A stretch of 39,751 nucleotides of DNA from Myxococcales bacterium (GTDB lineage: Bacteria; Myxococcota; Polyangia; Fen-1088), in the NCBI GenBank assembly GCA_003153875.1, contig PMBY01000446.1:1-39751 (forward strand), written 5' to 3'. Positions 18,485 through 27,487 of this stretch are shown here, piece after piece (the stretch's first letter is position 1; the number at the start of each line of letters is the position of its first letter). Below the pieces are notes generated by a model. It had not been told where the DNA came from. It did no database searches and worked only from the letters and a program-made list of their open reading frames with translations. The position numbers and the translations under genes are program-made.

Positions 18485-19044
18485 GTAACGCTCCTACCCA
18501 ATCAATGATCCAGCCAGAAATTTCCCAAGTTGGACCGTCCGGCTTCTTCCAACGTGTGCTTCAGTTATTTCCACAATCTTCTCCTCGTCATGCATGCGCG
18601 CCTCGACATGGGCGGCACACGAACACTTTCATCGACCACGTTCATCGGAACCATGACCAAAGCAGTATTCATGCCACCCATGAGATCCCTGTAGCTTCAG
18701 GTGGATGAGGGGTAAACGTCGAATGGCTGAAATAACGCAATCAGAATGAACGACATTGCCAGTCAATCCGAGGGAAGGCACCGGCCGCTTCGGAAGATCG
18801 AGAACTATTCGCGGTTTGTCACGAGGTGGAGGCGCGGACCGAGATTGTCGGACTGATTGCAATCGCAGATTCAGGGAAGGCGAAAGCCACGAAGGTCCTG
18901 CTGGAGCATAGTCAAAACGCCGCGTGATCCGATCCTGCCGAGGTCGTTTGCCCAGGCATCGAAGCAACAGTCAGCGGGAACCAGATGTGACGACGCGCGC
19001 AGGGCACCCGGATTGTCCAATTACCGCTACGATGGACTCTATAC
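18485..19044. other. 560-base intergenic stretch between the duplicated esterase genes
   Basis: No convincing gene, RNA or hairpin is seen. It must contain the promoter of copy A at its left end, where the AGGAG ribosome site sits, and the 3' end of the copy B transcript at its right end. Short frames here show no family features. Confidence 0.5.
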
Positions 19045-20103
19045 TTACTGGGTGTTGGTGCGTCCTGCGAAGAAGGTCCAGGCTTGGTCGACGAAATCCG
19101 GCATCACGCTGTGGCCCGTGGCGTTCAGGTCGCTGTAGCGAATGGTCGTCTTTGCCCTTGAGCCCATGGCTTCGGCCAGGATGCACGACCACTGCACAGA
19201 TACCGTCGGGTCGTCGCTGTAGTGGCCGAGGTATCCGAACGGAACACGCGCTCCCAAGGGCGGCGGGCGCAGGTGGTTGGTGGCCGAGATCCGACAGGAC
19301 GATGGGAAACCCGAGGCCGCGAACAAAACACTGCAGGGAAAGGCATCCCCCACGCCGATTCCCGCCGGTGCTGCCGAGGCGGCGTAGGCAATCCCGGCCG
19401 CAAGGGCCCCATAGCGTGTGGGGCATTGATCGGTGGTCCAGCCGCCGCTGTTCTCGGCGAAGCCGGCAATGCGATCCGGGAGGGATGCCGCCACGAAGTA
19501 CGCGAAGAATGCGCCATTGGACATCCCCATGGTGTAGACCCGACTGGTATCCACCCCGTAGGTCTGTTGGGCGGCATCGATCAAAGCTGCGACGTACCGC
19601 AGGTCCTCGTTGGTGGCAGGGTTCGGGTCCCACATGTTCCAACTGGAACTGCCCTGATCCTGATCATGGTCCACGTCGGCCGGGTGTTGTCCATTCCGAT
19701 AGCCAGCGCTGGGCGCAACCGCAATGAAGCCGAGGGCGACAGCCTTGGTGCCAAGTTGGAACTGGCTGATTCCAACGGACTGGTCCCCGCCGGTCCCATG
19801 GAACGAGATCACCAGCGGCGGATTGGTCCCGATGTTGGTCGGCACCACCACTTGGATGCTGCTGGTTGCGCGTCCGCTGATGGTAAACGTACCCGGGCCG
19901 GTGCTGCTGGGCAGATTGGGCAACGTCGTGGCGTCGGAAACCGGCGGTCGCGTGTCGGGGAGACGCGCATCCGGAATTGCGGTATCTGGAAGGGCAGCAT
20001 CCGGGGTTGCTGTGTCTGGAAGGGGGACGTCCGGGACGGGTTGCAAGGCGTCTGGGAGAGGCACATCAGGGGCTGGTTGCGCTGTGTCTGGCAGCCTCGC
20101 ATC
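19045..20103 (-). repeat. Direct repeat unit B of the esterase duplication
   Basis: Partner of 17051-18075 in the same orientation. It holds the catalytic domain and the repeat-rich end of the linker. Unit B has one additional LPDT-type linker repeat block at about 20000-20040. N-terminal coding sequence and flanks are unrelated between copies, so the duplication is either old with later homogenisation of the catalytic part, or a partial-gene duplication onto different leaders. Confidence 0.85.
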
Positions 20104-20610
20104 CACCGTGACCCCCGCAGCATCGGGCTGAAAGGCCGCATCGGGGAGAACGCTGGAGTCGGACCGCGGCGTCGTGGCGTCAGTAGGCCCAACAATCAGG
20201 TCTGTCGCAGGCCTCGTGTCAAGAACAGTAAGGGCCGAGTCCGTGGCCAAGCCATCGGTCACGACCGCAGCAGCGTCGAGAACCAGGGCCCGAGAGTCGC
20301 CCCCGCTGGCGCCCACGTCTGGGAGTGACGCCGAGTCCGGAGAGTCATTGACCCTGGGCAGGTCCACCGAAAGGACTCCGACGTCCGAGGTCGGGGCACC
20401 AGCGTCCGGAGGGCTTTTGCCAGCATCATTCCCCGCAGTCAAGACCTCTGCTCCTTGGCCGCGCAGGTCGATCCTCTGCGCGTCCGAGGCCTGGCCCGAA
20501 TTTGCACGGTCCGAACTGCAGGCACTCAACCCAAGCATCACGGCCAGCAGGACTAGCGGTGGCGTGCTTGCTACGCCTTGACTCCACCCCCGCATGTACT
20601 CTTGCGTCAT
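19045..20610 (-). CDS. Secreted PHB-depolymerase/feruloyl-esterase-like lipoprotein, copy B
   Basis: A lipoprotein of about 521 residues. The ATG at 20610 gives a signal peptide with lipobox LSAC; the in-frame ATG at 20595 is almost equally good. A linker of about 210 residues rich in Asp, Pro and Ala follows, ending in LPDT/LPDA-type repeats, with more repeat units than copy A. The catalytic domain again has VISFHGTGGDQ, GMSNGA and HSVMPDF and differs from copy A at only about 15 of 290 positions, including an Asp-to-Gly change just before the His. It is probably exported and lipid-anchored, acting on an extracellular polyester or acylated polysaccharide. A TATACT-like -10 box (20638-20633) lies about 25 bases upstream of the start. 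Confidence 0.78.
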   Translation of the reverse strand: MTQEYMRGWSQGVASTPPLVLLAVMLGLSACSSDRANSGQASDAQRIDLRGQGAEVLTAGNDAGKSPPDAGAPTSDVGVLSVDLPRVNDSPDSASLPDVGASGGDSRALVLDAAAVVTDGLATDSALTVLDTRPATDLIVGPTDATTPRSDSSVLPDAAFQPDAAGVTVDARLPDTAQPAPDVPLPDALQPVPDVPLPDTATPDAALPDTAIPDARLPDTRPPVSDATTLPNLPSSTGPGTFTISGRATSSIQVVVPTNIGTNPPLVISFHGTGGDQSVGISQFQLGTKAVALGFIAVAPSAGYRNGQHPADVDHDQDQGSSSWNMWDPNPATNEDLRYVAALIDAAQQTYGVDTSRVYTMGMSNGAFFAYFVAASLPDRIAGFAENSGGWTTDQCPTRYGALAAGIAYAASAAPAGIGVGDAFPCSVLFAASGFPSSCRISATNHLRPPPLGARVPFGYLGHYSDDPTVSVQWSCILAEAMGSRAKTTIRYSDLNATGHSVMPDFVDQAWTFFAGRTNTQ

Positions 20611-20862
20611 TCCTGGTCTGCCTTTGGCGGCTAGTATACTATGTCCCGGCGGGCCGGGCCCTTCCGACCCCGCCGGCGCATGAGTCCGGGAAGTCGGCGT
20701 CTCAGCCATAGGTGGATGCCCCGGCCGCTCGGCGCCACTCCACATCCCTCGTCGCACGCTGGTGGAATCGCTCATGCGGATCTCCTGCTCGCTGGTCGAT
20801 CGCGATACGAGCTGGCCGCCAATAAGATCGCCACAGCCAGATCGCTGCCAAGCGCACCCGCT

Positions 20863-21483
20863 TCACGTCCGCCGCGTGTCGCCTCCGCCCTGAAGTTCGG
20901 CGGTCCGCCCACCCAGAACATACGCGCTGCCTGTGCGAGTTGCCTCCATCACTTCGGCACGATCTTTCGGCGAGATGTTGGCAATACCGTGGGTGGAGAA
21001 ATCGAATTTTGGGGAATTTTGTATGCGGGCCCGATGCTTCTCCAAGTACTCGTCGATGGAACAGATGACCTTGGCTGGGTTGCCCGCGCAAACGGTGTTG
21101 GGTGGGAGTGTCTTCGAGACGACGGAGTTGGCGCCCACAATGGTACGGGGACCGATCTCGACGCCAGCGAGGATCACGGTGCGAGCGCCGATGTGACACG
21201 ACGGATGAATGGTCACGCGTCCCACTCGTGCCGCATCCAAGAACTCGTCCATCTGCGCATCATGAGAAAGGATGATGCAGCCATCGCCGAAACCACAGTG
21301 ATCGCCGATACTAATCAAGTAGCAGTGGGTTGAATCGACCCAGGTTGATGCTGGCAGACACACGTCGTTGCCGATGTGCATGCCCAACGCTCGACAGCGT
21401 GCCCAGCGTCGATCCCAGCGCATCTGCTCGACACGAGCCTTTACGTCGCTCGCAAGCCCCAACAACGATCCAACCAGGCTCAT
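20863..21483 (-). CDS. Left-handed beta-helix (hexapeptide) acyltransferase
   Basis: A 206-residue protein with a short helical N-terminus and then imperfect hexapeptide turns (IGNDV, ISIGDHCGFGDGC, IHPSCHIGARTVILAGVEIG, IVGANSVVSKTLPPN) ending in CAGNPAKVI. This is the LbetaH fold of WcaF/LacA-type O- or N-acetyltransferases, which are trimeric and use acetyl-CoA. ILSHDAQ includes the likely catalytic His. The ATG at 21483 overlaps the stop of the deacetylase gene (ATGA), so the two are translationally coupled. It probably acetylates a sugar of the repeat unit in the cytoplasm, making a pair with an enzyme that removes acetyl groups. Confidence 0.88.
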   Translation of the reverse strand: MSLVGSLLGLASDVKARVEQMRWDRRWARCRALGMHIGNDVCLPASTWVDSTHCYLISIGDHCGFGDGCIILSHDAQMDEFLDAARVGRVTIHPSCHIGARTVILAGVEIGPRTIVGANSVVSKTLPPNTVCAGNPAKVICSIDEYLEKHRARIQNSPKFDFSTHGIANISPKDRAEVMEATRTGSAYVLGGRTAELQGGGDTRRT

Positions 21484-22526
21484 TGGCCACCTCGTATCAA
21501 TTCCTTGATCCGCTCGATTCCACTTACGCACTGGATCACATGGGGTAGATCCTCGGGCAAGCCGAAACGCCGAACCTTGAAAGGACCGCTGGGGGCGGCA
21601 AAGGCAGCCACCGATGCGTGGCCGTAGGTGCCCACCACGGCGCCGGCGAACTTCAATTCTCGAAGGACGGAAAGTTCGCGTTCAGAAAAGTCCGAGAGCT
21701 GGCCATTGGGGTAACAGAACACCGGAACCGGATCCCGGGCCATCTGGCGCAGACGATTCCAGGATTCGCGGATTTCTCGCGCTGACTCCCCCTCGGTGGC
21801 GCGCGCTAGAACCGGGTGCGTCACTGTGTGGGGACCAAACGACATCCCTCGGGATTCCGCTGTTCTGAGCTGCTCCCATGTCATGGGGGCGTATTTCGCT
21901 GACACCTGCTCGGGCAATTCGATCTCAGCTGCAGCCGCCAAGCGAGCGATGGCAGCGTGCTTCTCGTCATCGGCAACGCGCTTGCACTTCAAGGTGAAGT
22001 CGAGTTGGCACGCCGACCTCTTGGATGGATCTGGCGGAGAGCCCAAATCGTAGCGCAGCAACTTTCCGTCCAACGCCACTTCGATAGTGGAACGCCGAGT
22101 GGACTGAAATACGACTTCGATCTTGTCCCACCACATCCAGAGGCGACGGTCCAAGAAGCCCGTTGTCACGAAGGTTGTCGCAGGACAGTCGAACTCGGCG
22201 AAAATGGGCGCAGCCACGTCGGCCTGATCGAAATAGCCGTCATCGAGTGTGAAAGCCACGGCCCCATCGACAGGTGGGCCCTCACCGGATAGTCGGCGAA
22301 AGAGTTCTTTCAGTCCGACCAGTTCGAAGTGGTTTCGTCGCAGATACGCCAAGCTCCGACGAAGCGCCTCGGAATTCTCCCCCACCAATCCAATATCGCG
22401 GATCGTAAACCGGTGGAGCATGAATATGGACGCCTGCCCCTTGCGAAGGGGGGCGAGAAGGCGAGGAATCCCAGGAAGAGTGAGCCCCGACAAAAGGATA
22501 CGCTTGATCGATCCGGCTAGAGTCAT
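21480..22526 (-). CDS. Polysaccharide deacetylase (NodB/CE4 fold)
   Basis: A 348-residue protein. It has IFMLHRF near the N-terminus, motif 1 as FTLDDGYFDQ (D95, D96), ATTFVTTGFLD, motif 2 as GPHTVTHPVL (H233 and H237 as metal ligands), and VFCYPNGQLSDFS as motif 3. These are the signatures of metal-dependent CE4 deacetylases that remove N- or O-acetyl groups. There is no clear cleavable signal, although residues 7-25 are moderately hydrophobic. The ATG at 22526 is chosen over a longer frame because it begins the conserved region. The stop overlaps the start of the acetyltransferase gene. It is divergent from the beta-helix lipoprotein gene with a 209-base shared upstream region. Confidence 0.88.
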   Translation of the reverse strand: MTLAGSIKRILLSGLTLPGIPRLLAPLRKGQASIFMLHRFTIRDIGLVGENSEALRRSLAYLRRNHFELVGLKELFRRLSGEGPPVDGAVAFTLDDGYFDQADVAAPIFAEFDCPATTFVTTGFLDRRLWMWWDKIEVVFQSTRRSTIEVALDGKLLRYDLGSPPDPSKRSACQLDFTLKCKRVADDEKHAAIARLAAAAEIELPEQVSAKYAPMTWEQLRTAESRGMSFGPHTVTHPVLARATEGESAREIRESWNRLRQMARDPVPVFCYPNGQLSDFSERELSVLRELKFAGAVVGTYGHASVAAFAAPSGPFKVRRFGLPEDLPHVIQCVSGIERIKELIRGGQ

Positions 22527-22735
22527 GCGAAGGGCAGAATCGTACGCACTGAATCGCGGGGAGTCAATATGGGTCGGTCTGCGTGTCTGCGCATGAGCTA
22601 CCTTGCGCGGATACAACCGAATGCATGGGTGTCTCGGGTTCCGAGAAGGCAAGGACGCAGCCAAGTGTGGAAGGTTCCCCGACGCGGTCGTGTCATCGTT
22701 GGCGTTTGGTCCATGGCGAAGGTACAGTTCACGCC

Positions 22736-24682
22736 ATGCTCACCAAGCATTTGTGGACGATGGCTATTACGTTGGGTTGCCTGGTGTCGGGAGGCTGTAG
22801 CAGTTCGACCTCGGGCTCGCGCGACGGATCCACGGGAACGGGCGGGGCCGGCCGGGATGGCGGCGTGGGTGGCAGCGGCGGCAACCTGGGCACGGTCGAC
22901 GCAAGCACCTCCTCGCCTGGCACGGGTGGCCGTGGTACGGGCGGCGCCGGTACGGGCGGAACAGGCACGGGCGGCGCAGGCGCGGGCGGCGTTGGTGGCA
23001 TCGTCGGCACTGGCGGTGTTGGCACTGGCGGGGCTCGCACTGGGGGCAGTGTTGGTGCAGGAGGTGGTGCCATCGCGGGCCGTGACGGAGGCCTGGGCGG
23101 CGTTGGCACGGGCGGCGCTGGTTTCGGCGGCGCTGATGCGAGTATTGCGGGTGCGGGCGGCAGGGATGCGAGCCTTGGTGGCGTCGACGGCGGCGGAGCG
23201 GGTGGCCTCGACGGCGGTGGCGCCACTGGCACAGGTGGTGCCAGCGCGGGCAACGTCGACGGTGGTTGCGGGGCGCTCGCAACGATGCCCGCTGTCACGC
23301 GGGGCGGGAAATATTTCAGCTTCACCGAGAAGTTCAATCGCTACTACACGGACTGCGCCTGGCAGCCGTCGAGCACGGTGTATGTCAGCCCGACCGGTAC
23401 GGGCAACGGCAGCTCGGCCACGAGCGCGGCAGGCGTGGCGACCGCCCTTGCGGCCGTGGTGCCCGGCAGTCTGGTCGTGTTTACGGCGGGTACGTACGCA
23501 GGCTGCTACGAACTCGACTCGGACCACAGTGGCACCTACGACAACCCCATCGTGTTGGCCGGCGAACGGAAGTCCGACGGCTCGCCGGGTGTCACCATCA
23601 ACTGTTGCAGCAGCGGGCGCAAGACCTGCATCAACCTGGAGGCGGCCGACTACGTCGCGGTCGACGGTTTCGAGCTGGTGGGCGGCGACTATGGCCTGCG
23701 CTCGGTCGGCGCCGGCTATCCAGCGAACGAGCACCAGAAGGGCGTCGCAGTTCTGAACAACATCGGCCACGGACAGAACAAGGATCCGTTCTTCACCGGC
23801 CAGTCCGACTGGTTCGTGATCGAGCGCTGCACGGGCCACGACTCGGGCAGCGGCGACGGACACGGGATCTACCTCAGCAATGGCAGCGACTGGAACATCG
23901 CGCGTGGCAACGAGACCTATAACACCGTGTCGTCGGACTTTCAGATCAACGCGGATCCCATATCCAGCTGCTCCGACGACGGTGTGGCCTACGACGATCC
24001 CGAGTGCGACGCGGTGGCTGGCAGCAGCACCACTGGAGGACGGGGCGCCTCGGATTTCATGCTCATCGACAGCAATTTCTTCCACCACAGCCAGGCGCAA
24101 GGCCCGAACTTCACCTCGGTCAGGAACAGCACCATCAAGAACAACATTTTCGCCCTTCCGGCGACGCACGGGGCCAGCTTCTGGCAGGAGACGGACAATC
24201 CCAAGCTCGGCGCCTCGAACAATCTCGTTGCGCACAATCTTTTCATCGTCCAAGTCAATGACCGGGAGGCCATCGGTGTCATCGACAGCTCGACCGGCAA
24301 CCAGTTCAAGAACAACGTGGTGGTAGCCGTCAGCATCAGCGGCAGCGCGGTCTCTGCCAATGCCAAGGGTCAGCTCCTGGCGACGGACAGTACCACCGTG
24401 CAGGCCAACACCTTCGAGAACAACGCCTGGATCTCGGGGTACTTCGGTTCGAACGACAGCTCCGCCGCCTACACGCCGAACGCGACCGAGCACCAATTCA
24501 CCAACTTCGCCCCGACCTGGTTCGCTGCCTTCCCGACCACGCTCGGTCACGATCCGGCGGCCTTCGCGCCGACCGCCACCGCGCCTTGGCTGAATCTCGG
24601 TAGCCTCTTGCCCGAGGTGCCCACCGATTTCACCGGCAAGGCCCGTCAGGCGCCGGTCGATCTCGGTCCCTTCGAGCGGTGA
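22736..24682 (+). CDS. Right-handed beta-helix lipoprotein with Gly-rich stalk
   Basis: A 648-residue lipoprotein. The signal peptide ends in VSGGC (C21). Residues about 27-178 are a low-complexity stalk of GTGG/GGAG units. Then comes a parallel beta-helix region starting VYVSPTGTGNGSSATSAAGV, with GSLVVFTAGTYAGCYEL, INLEAADYVAVDGFELVGG, HGIYLSNGSDWNIARGNE, and repeated N-N/I segments typical of PbH1 repeats. It ends with DLGPFER, as in many secreted pectate-lyase-like proteins. The fold is shared by polysaccharide lyases, hydrolases and epimerases, and no catalytic set can be named. It is probably on the outer membrane and acts on or binds the EPS (inference). The ATG at 22736 is chosen because it directly starts the signal peptide. 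Confidence 0.78.
   Translation: MLTKHLWTMAITLGCLVSGGCSSSTSGSRDGSTGTGGAGRDGGVGGSGGNLGTVDASTSSPGTGGRGTGGAGTGGTGTGGAGAGGVGGIVGTGGVGTGGARTGGSVGAGGGAIAGRDGGLGGVGTGGAGFGGADASIAGAGGRDASLGGVDGGGAGGLDGGGATGTGGASAGNVDGGCGALATMPAVTRGGKYFSFTEKFNRYYTDCAWQPSSTVYVSPTGTGNGSSATSAAGVATALAAVVPGSLVVFTAGTYAGCYELDSDHSGTYDNPIVLAGERKSDGSPGVTINCCSSGRKTCINLEAADYVAVDGFELVGGDYGLRSVGAGYPANEHQKGVAVLNNIGHGQNKDPFFTGQSDWFVIERCTGHDSGSGDGHGIYLSNGSDWNIARGNETYNTVSSDFQINADPISSCSDDGVAYDDPECDAVAGSSTTGGRGASDFMLIDSNFFHHSQAQGPNFTSVRNSTIKNNIFALPATHGASFWQETDNPKLGASNNLVAHNLFIVQVNDREAIGVIDSSTGNQFKNNVVVAVSISGSAVSANAKGQLLATDSTTVQANTFENNAWISGYFGSNDSSAAYTPNATEHQFTNFAPTWFAAFPTTLGHDPAAFAPTATAPWLNLGSLLPEVPTDFTGKARQAPVDLGPFER
22830..23270 (+). 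repeat. Gly-rich codon repeat array in the beta-helix lipoprotein
   Basis: Imperfect 6-15 base units built on GGCGGC and GGCACGGGC encode the GTGG/GAGG stalk. The array keeps the reading frame open on both strands, which explains long spurious antisense frames here. Confidence 0.85.
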
Positions 24683-24944
24683 CGTCGCGATCTGCTTCAG
24701 CGACATGTGGTGGTATTCAGGCTAGTCCCTGATGGTGGCCACCTCGGCGGCAGTGAATCGCAAGATCATCTTCATCCTGGCCGTCACGCGTTGCGATGAT
24801 ACGATCTTCGGGGGCCACTCCCGCTGCGATCGAGCATGCGCTATTCTGTGGCATGCTAAGTGGGTAGATCTGGATTCACCTCAACGGAGAAGACCAGCGT
24901 AGAATCGAGCACAGCTGAATTGTCGAAGTACGAGACCCGAACCC

Positions 24945-26003
24945 ATGTCTGATCCCAAGAAGCAAGACACGCGCTTGCCGAGGAACGTCCCAGTGCGCAA
25001 TGTCAACGCGACTATGCGACCACCGACGATCTCACCGCCTGGCGCACGGGTGACACGGGTGGTCGGTACTGGCGCGTCGGTGCGCACCGCGACGCCGGCC
25101 GTTCCACCAGCCGTGACATCACCCGCTAGCGCAACTCCTGCAGAGACCACTGGTCTAGTGCGGATCGGGACGCCATCCCGAGGCGTGAATTCCTCGCCCT
25201 CGCGTGCTTCGGTGTCCGGTCAGAGGGCACCGGAACGGATGGAGATGGCGGCCATGCTATTGGCCAGGGTCCCGCCCTCCAGTGCTTATCTGGCTCGAAC
25301 GGCGACGCCCTATGTGGAGTCCCGTGTCGTCCCAGCGCAGATTGCGACTAGGCCATTTAGGCTGCCAAAATCAGTCGATCCCCACCTGCCTGTCTTGCAG
25401 GAGGATGCCACCGAGCGTGCGGCAGCGTTCCGGGCCCTGCGCCGACGTCTCGCCGAACAGAATGACCCACGTGCCATCCTGGTGACCAGTGCGCAGGACG
25501 GCGAGGGAAAGACCACCTGTGCCGCCAATCTCGCGCTGGCCCTGGCTGAGTCGGGCCGCCTTCGAGTTCTCCTGGTCGAAGCCAGCATACGCGGACCCAA
25601 ATTGGCCAAGATCTTCGGGTTTCATCCGCCACAGTGTTTGCTCGTGCAGCTGGCCGCACATCGCGAGCAGATCGATGCCCCTTGGCTAACCACCGAGATC
25701 CAACCTACCGGTCTGCACGTACTCGCCGTTGCGCCGGATACTGCCGCTGACAGGGTCTTGCATGGCCCGACGTTCTCGGCAGCAACTGTGCGCTGGCGCG
25801 CCGCCTTCGACTATGTCGTGGTTGACGGGCCCTCCATACTCTCGAGTTGCGACGCCTCGATAATCCATGACTCCATGGACGCTGTAGTCGTGGTCGTGCG
25901 CTCAGGAGTAACCCGCAACCGCACTCTGCAGCGCGCTCTCGAACAGATCTCCGCAGATAGGGTGGCGGGCCTGGTACTGATGGATAGTCGTTCGAAATCG
26001 TAG
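24945..26003 (+). CDS. CpsD/BY-kinase-like ATPase without tyrosine tail
   Basis: A 352-residue cytoplasmic protein. Residues 1-145 are Pro/Ala/Thr/Arg-rich and look disordered. The rest is the ParA/MinD-like P-loop domain of the bacterial tyrosine kinases that partner Wzz proteins: Walker A in TSAQDGEGKTT (181-191, K189), the Walker A' position as VLLVEASIRGP (E212 where the family has Asp) and Walker B as FDYVVVDGPS. The conserved ending GLVLMDSRSKS has no tyrosine cluster, so autophosphorylation on a C-terminal Tyr tail is not expected. It is convergent with the Wzz-like gene, whose stop lies 5 bases away. The likely role is ATP-dependent control of EPS polymerisation with the co-polymerase. 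Confidence 0.8.
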   Translation: MSDPKKQDTRLPRNVPVRNVNATMRPPTISPPGARVTRVVGTGASVRTATPAVPPAVTSPASATPAETTGLVRIGTPSRGVNSSPSRASVSGQRAPERMEMAAMLLARVPPSSAYLARTATPYVESRVVPAQIATRPFRLPKSVDPHLPVLQEDATERAAAFRALRRRLAEQNDPRAILVTSAQDGEGKTTCAANLALALAESGRLRVLLVEASIRGPKLAKIFGFHPPQCLLVQLAAHREQIDAPWLTTEIQPTGLHVLAVAPDTAADRVLHGPTFSAATVRWRAAFDYVVVDGPSILSSCDASIIHDSMDAVVVVVRSGVTRNRTLQRALEQISADRVAGLVLMDSRSKS

Positions 26004-26008
26004 AGCGG

Positions 26009-27478
26009 CTAGGGCGGCGGCACTTCGCAAAGCAAGGCGGGCAGGCGGAAACGACGCAGGTCTGCCGCGCGCCAAAGTCGGTCATCCCTCAGCACCAGGG
26101 CCAATCCCACAACGATAGCAAAGAATAGAGAAACAGCGATTCCCTTGGCGAGGATCTTGGAACGAGCGGATCGTGCGGGGACGGCTGGCTTGTAAGCCGG
26201 GTCCACGACTACGAGGTCACCTCGTTTGGCCTGCGTCATGAATACGGACTGCATGTCGGCTTGGAATTGGCGATTCTCTAGCAAATCATGGTGTTCGCGG
26301 CTCTCGCGAGCGCGCCGTTCCAGCTCGGCAAATTGGACCCGCAAACGACCGGACGCGACCGGATCGGACGTGGTCCCGGAGCGGGGTTGCGAAGAGCGCG
26401 AATGGGAACGAACTGCGCGCACCTGCTTTTCCAATAGTTCGAGCTGCTCTTGCACCACGCGGGTTTCGGGTTGGTCACCTGCGGTTGTGGCTGGCTCATG
26501 GGGCGTGGGCGCGACCAATGCGTGCGAAGCCGTGGGCGCGGAACCCTCGTCCAGATGCCGCAGATAGGCCTTGGCGCTCGCAACGCGAGCCGCGGCCCGC
26601 TTGACGTCGGGATACTCCTCGGTAAATTGCGCCTGTCTTTCAAGCAGTTCGCGCTGGGCGACGGCCAGCTCCGCCTCCGCCCGCGAACGCGCCTCAGCTG
26701 CCTCCCTGGACGCACCGGGCCTGGAGGCCTCGGATGGCTGGGAAGGATGCTGGCGCATTTGGGTTAGCCGCTCTCGCAACTGCAAGGCCTGCATCTCGAT
26801 TCCCAGCGACGCAGTGTCGGATGCCGAGCTATCGGGCGCAAGCGCCCCGCGAAGGCCGTTGCTCTCGAGGACCTCAGGATGTTGGGCCACGAACAATGCC
26901 AGTTCGGATTCGTGACTGCCTAGCTCATTTTCCGCGCGGGCCCTCTCGCCGTCCAGAAAACGTTCGGTTTCCTTCAACTCCTGCACGCGCGAATCTACCT
27001 GCGCTCGTATCAGAAGCTCCGCGGCACGCTTGGTGACCACCTGGGCCAGGTCTGGCGAGGTCGACTCGAATGAGATACGAAAGGTGTAGCCCTCGCTGGC
27101 ATTGAAGCGCAGATCCTGCTTCTGTATCTCCTCAACGGCTGCAACCATCCCCAAACCTGCGACGGTGTCCGCGTACAAACCAAATTCACCGATAAGTTTT
27201 TCCAGCAGCGCGTGCGAGAAGAGCATCTCATGCAGAGTCAGCCCAATTCTTCGGGCCGATTGCCCATCACGAGGCGCCAAGGGGTTCGAGGCACCCCGAT
27301 CTTGATACAGCAACACTGCTTCTGACCGATAGACCGGCAGGCTGGTGTAGGCGCGGGCGCCGGTTAGCAGCAGGCCGAGCGAAAGGATGCCAATGAAGCT
27401 CTTGGCCCTGAGCACACGTCCGATCACGGGCAGAACAAGCCCGATGTCAAAGGTGGACTGCTGGGAGGGCACAGGCAC
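26009..27478 (-). CDS. Wzz/GumC-like polysaccharide co-polymerase
   Basis: A 489-residue inner-membrane protein starting at GTG. Membrane segment 1 is at about 27-45, the periplasmic part is long and rich in predicted coiled coil (Glu/Arg/Ala/Gln-rich, about 170-410), and segment 2 is at about 440-462. Segment 2 is preceded by the Pro-rich VVDPAYKPAVPARSARSK motif typical of PCP-2/GNVR proteins. YRSEAVLLYQD after segment 1 also fits. Such proteins set chain length and link the polymerase to the ATPase and the OPX exporter. There is no fused kinase domain, so the ATPase must be supplied by a separate gene. It starts 9 bases after the stop of a second Wzz-like gene, probably co-transcribed. Confidence 0.85.
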   Translation of the reverse strand: MPVPSQQSTFDIGLVLPVIGRVLRAKSFIGILSLGLLLTGARAYTSLPVYRSEAVLLYQDRGASNPLAPRDGQSARRIGLTLHEMLFSHALLEKLIGEFGLYADTVAGLGMVAAVEEIQKQDLRFNASEGYTFRISFESTSPDLAQVVTKRAAELLIRAQVDSRVQELKETERFLDGERARAENELGSHESELALFVAQHPEVLESNGLRGALAPDSSASDTASLGIEMQALQLRERLTQMRQHPSQPSEASRPGASREAAEARSRAEAELAVAQRELLERQAQFTEEYPDVKRAAARVASAKAYLRHLDEGSAPTASHALVAPTPHEPATTAGDQPETRVVQEQLELLEKQVRAVRSHSRSSQPRSGTTSDPVASGRLRVQFAELERRARESREHHDLLENRQFQADMQSVFMTQAKRGDLVVVDPAYKPAVPARSARSKILAKGIAVSLFFAIVVGLALVLRDDRLWRAADLRRFRLPALLCEVPPP

Positions 27479-27487
27479 GGCCTGCCA

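Noticed and set aside
19222..20328. 368-residue open frame on the plus strand across esterase copy B
   Set aside because: It is antisense to a lipoprotein with catalytic motifs. The same kind of antisense frame appears over copy A, as expected from the duplication, and it has no recognisable domain.
22830..23270. Repeat array considered as a CRISPR
   Set aside because: Units are short, in frame, degenerate and without spacers of constant length. They encode a Gly-rich stalk.
22598..24706. 702-residue open frame on the minus strand across the beta-helix lipoprotein
   Set aside because: It mirrors the plus-strand gene through GC-rich codon bias and Gly-repeat DNA. Its product is Arg/Ala/Val-rich low complexity without signal, domain or ribosome site, while the plus strand has a lipobox and clear beta-helix features.
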